Source: JABEVB01 sp049965775 (lineage in GTDB: Bacteria; Planctomycetota; Phycisphaerae; WQYP01). From it: 15,716 nucleotides of DNA. Under the pieces are notes generated by a model that was not told where the DNA came from, made no database searches, and saw nothing but the letters and a program-made list of their open reading frames with translations. Positions 15,391 through 15,716 of this stretch are shown here, piece by piece; the first letter of the stretch is position 1; each line of letters starts with the position of its first letter. The position numbers and the translations under genes were made by a program. The stretch spans positions 1 through 15,716 of the forward strand of contig JBMFVX010000064.1 in the NCBI GenBank assembly GCA_049965775.1, read 5' to 3'.

Positions 15391-15406
15391 CCAAGCCACG
15401 TGCCAG
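15391..15406 (-). promoter_or_regulatory. Second sigma54-like sequence, imperfect -12
   Basis: On the minus strand CTGGCACG-N4-TTGG has a perfect -24 element and correct spacing, but the C of the -12 GC is replaced by G. It lies about 210 bases before the VWA start. It may be a weak promoter or chance; the CACGTG inside is itself a palindrome. Confidence 0.2.
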
Positions 15407-15430
15407 GCGAACATCAACGCCGTATCGGCA

Positions 15431-15444
15431 TGACAGAACTGTCA
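15431..15444. promoter_or_regulatory. Inverted repeat TGACAG-AA-CTGTCA
   Basis: Two perfect 6-base arms are separated by two bases, upstream of the sigma54-like sequences of the VWA gene. The position would suit an activator site, as sigma54 promoters need an enhancer-binding protein, but no such regulator is in the window and the binder is unknown. Confidence 0.3.
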
Positions 15445-15716
15445 CTTTGCCGAAAACTCTGCGACACTGCTGGCACCACCAGCGGAGCCTGTCGCTACGC
15501 TGCCGCGATGACGGGTGCTGGGAGTTAACCACAAAGCCACGAAGATTTGTTTTAATGGGACGATGAGGTTACGTTGGTCGCGCGCAGGACCGCGGAGATT
15601 TCAGCGATTTTTACGGGGCGATGGGTGAGGACGGTTTTAGCCCCAGCGCGGCTCCGCCGCAACCAAAAGGAAGGGATGGAAAGTGCTCGCCTCTATCGCC
15701 GGCGGGGCGACTTGTC

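Larger units (their letters stand above)
15184..15716. other. 533-base right-edge region without convincing gene
   Basis: No open frame here resembles a gene. On the minus strand, the direction leading to the VWA gene, it holds two sigma54-like sequences and inverted repeats at 15431-15444 and at 15469-15483 (GCTGG-N5-CCAGC). The stretch AACCACAAAGCCACGAAG (15528-15545) resembles a short phrase that I associate with dispersed intergenic sequence in planctomycete and verrucomicrobial genomes, which I could not verify. From about 15550 to the edge I see nothing assignable. Confidence 0.4.

Noticed and set aside
15550..15716. Structured RNA gene such as RNase P RNA at the right edge
   Set aside because: GGAAAGTGCTCG at first recalls the RNase P GAGGAAAGTCCGGGCT core but the key bases differ and no matching helices are visible.

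Overview
The window looks like chromosomal DNA of a planctomycete (Planctomycetota), possibly class Phycisphaerae. This is inferred from gene types, not from a marker gene. The clues are moderate GC with long coding stretches, a small anchored protein with a YDL/CGSC/YLxKYT pattern that I associate with planctomycetes, a membrane-anchored von Willebrand A (VWA) protein with a Gly/Ala-rich linker, and a RibB/RibA fusion. I see no rRNA, tRNA, CRISPR array, phage gene or transposase.

Left block, minus strand, 6603 to 188. In transcription order it holds a FUSC-family aromatic-acid/efflux-type membrane protein, a secreted TlpA-like thioredoxin with a long helical N-terminal part, a small XRE-type helix-turn-helix regulator, and a complete DsbD-type thiol:disulfide interchange protein with all six redox cysteines. 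DsbD would carry electrons across the membrane and the TlpA-like protein could use them outside. The regulator has a 364-base leader with a good sigma70-type promoter and several palindromes, and dsbD has its own palindrome-associated -10 candidate.

Central block, plus strand, 6773 to 13987, divergent from FUSC. It holds a ComB-family 2-phosphosulfolactate phosphatase, a possible 55-codon ORF overlapping its end, a hypothetical anchored protein with a CGSC motif, a RibBA fusion whose RibA half has lost its zinc cysteines (RibBX-like), DNA polymerase I with all three domains, and the aminodeoxychorismate synthase subunit PabB. These are mostly housekeeping functions (riboflavin, DNA repair/replication, folate).

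Right block. A 165-base, almost fully self-complementary element with 23-base terminal inverted repeats and a possible TTA duplication fills the gap between pabB and a convergent minus-strand gene. That gene encodes an anchored VWA protein with a degenerate metal site. Its 533-base upstream region has no convincing gene, but it contains sigma54-like -24/-12 sequences and a palindrome.

I found no clearly new multi-gene system. The items most worth a second look are the doubly altered RibBA, the hairpin/MITE-like element, the regulatory palindromes around the HTH gene and dsbD, and the short ORF after comB.
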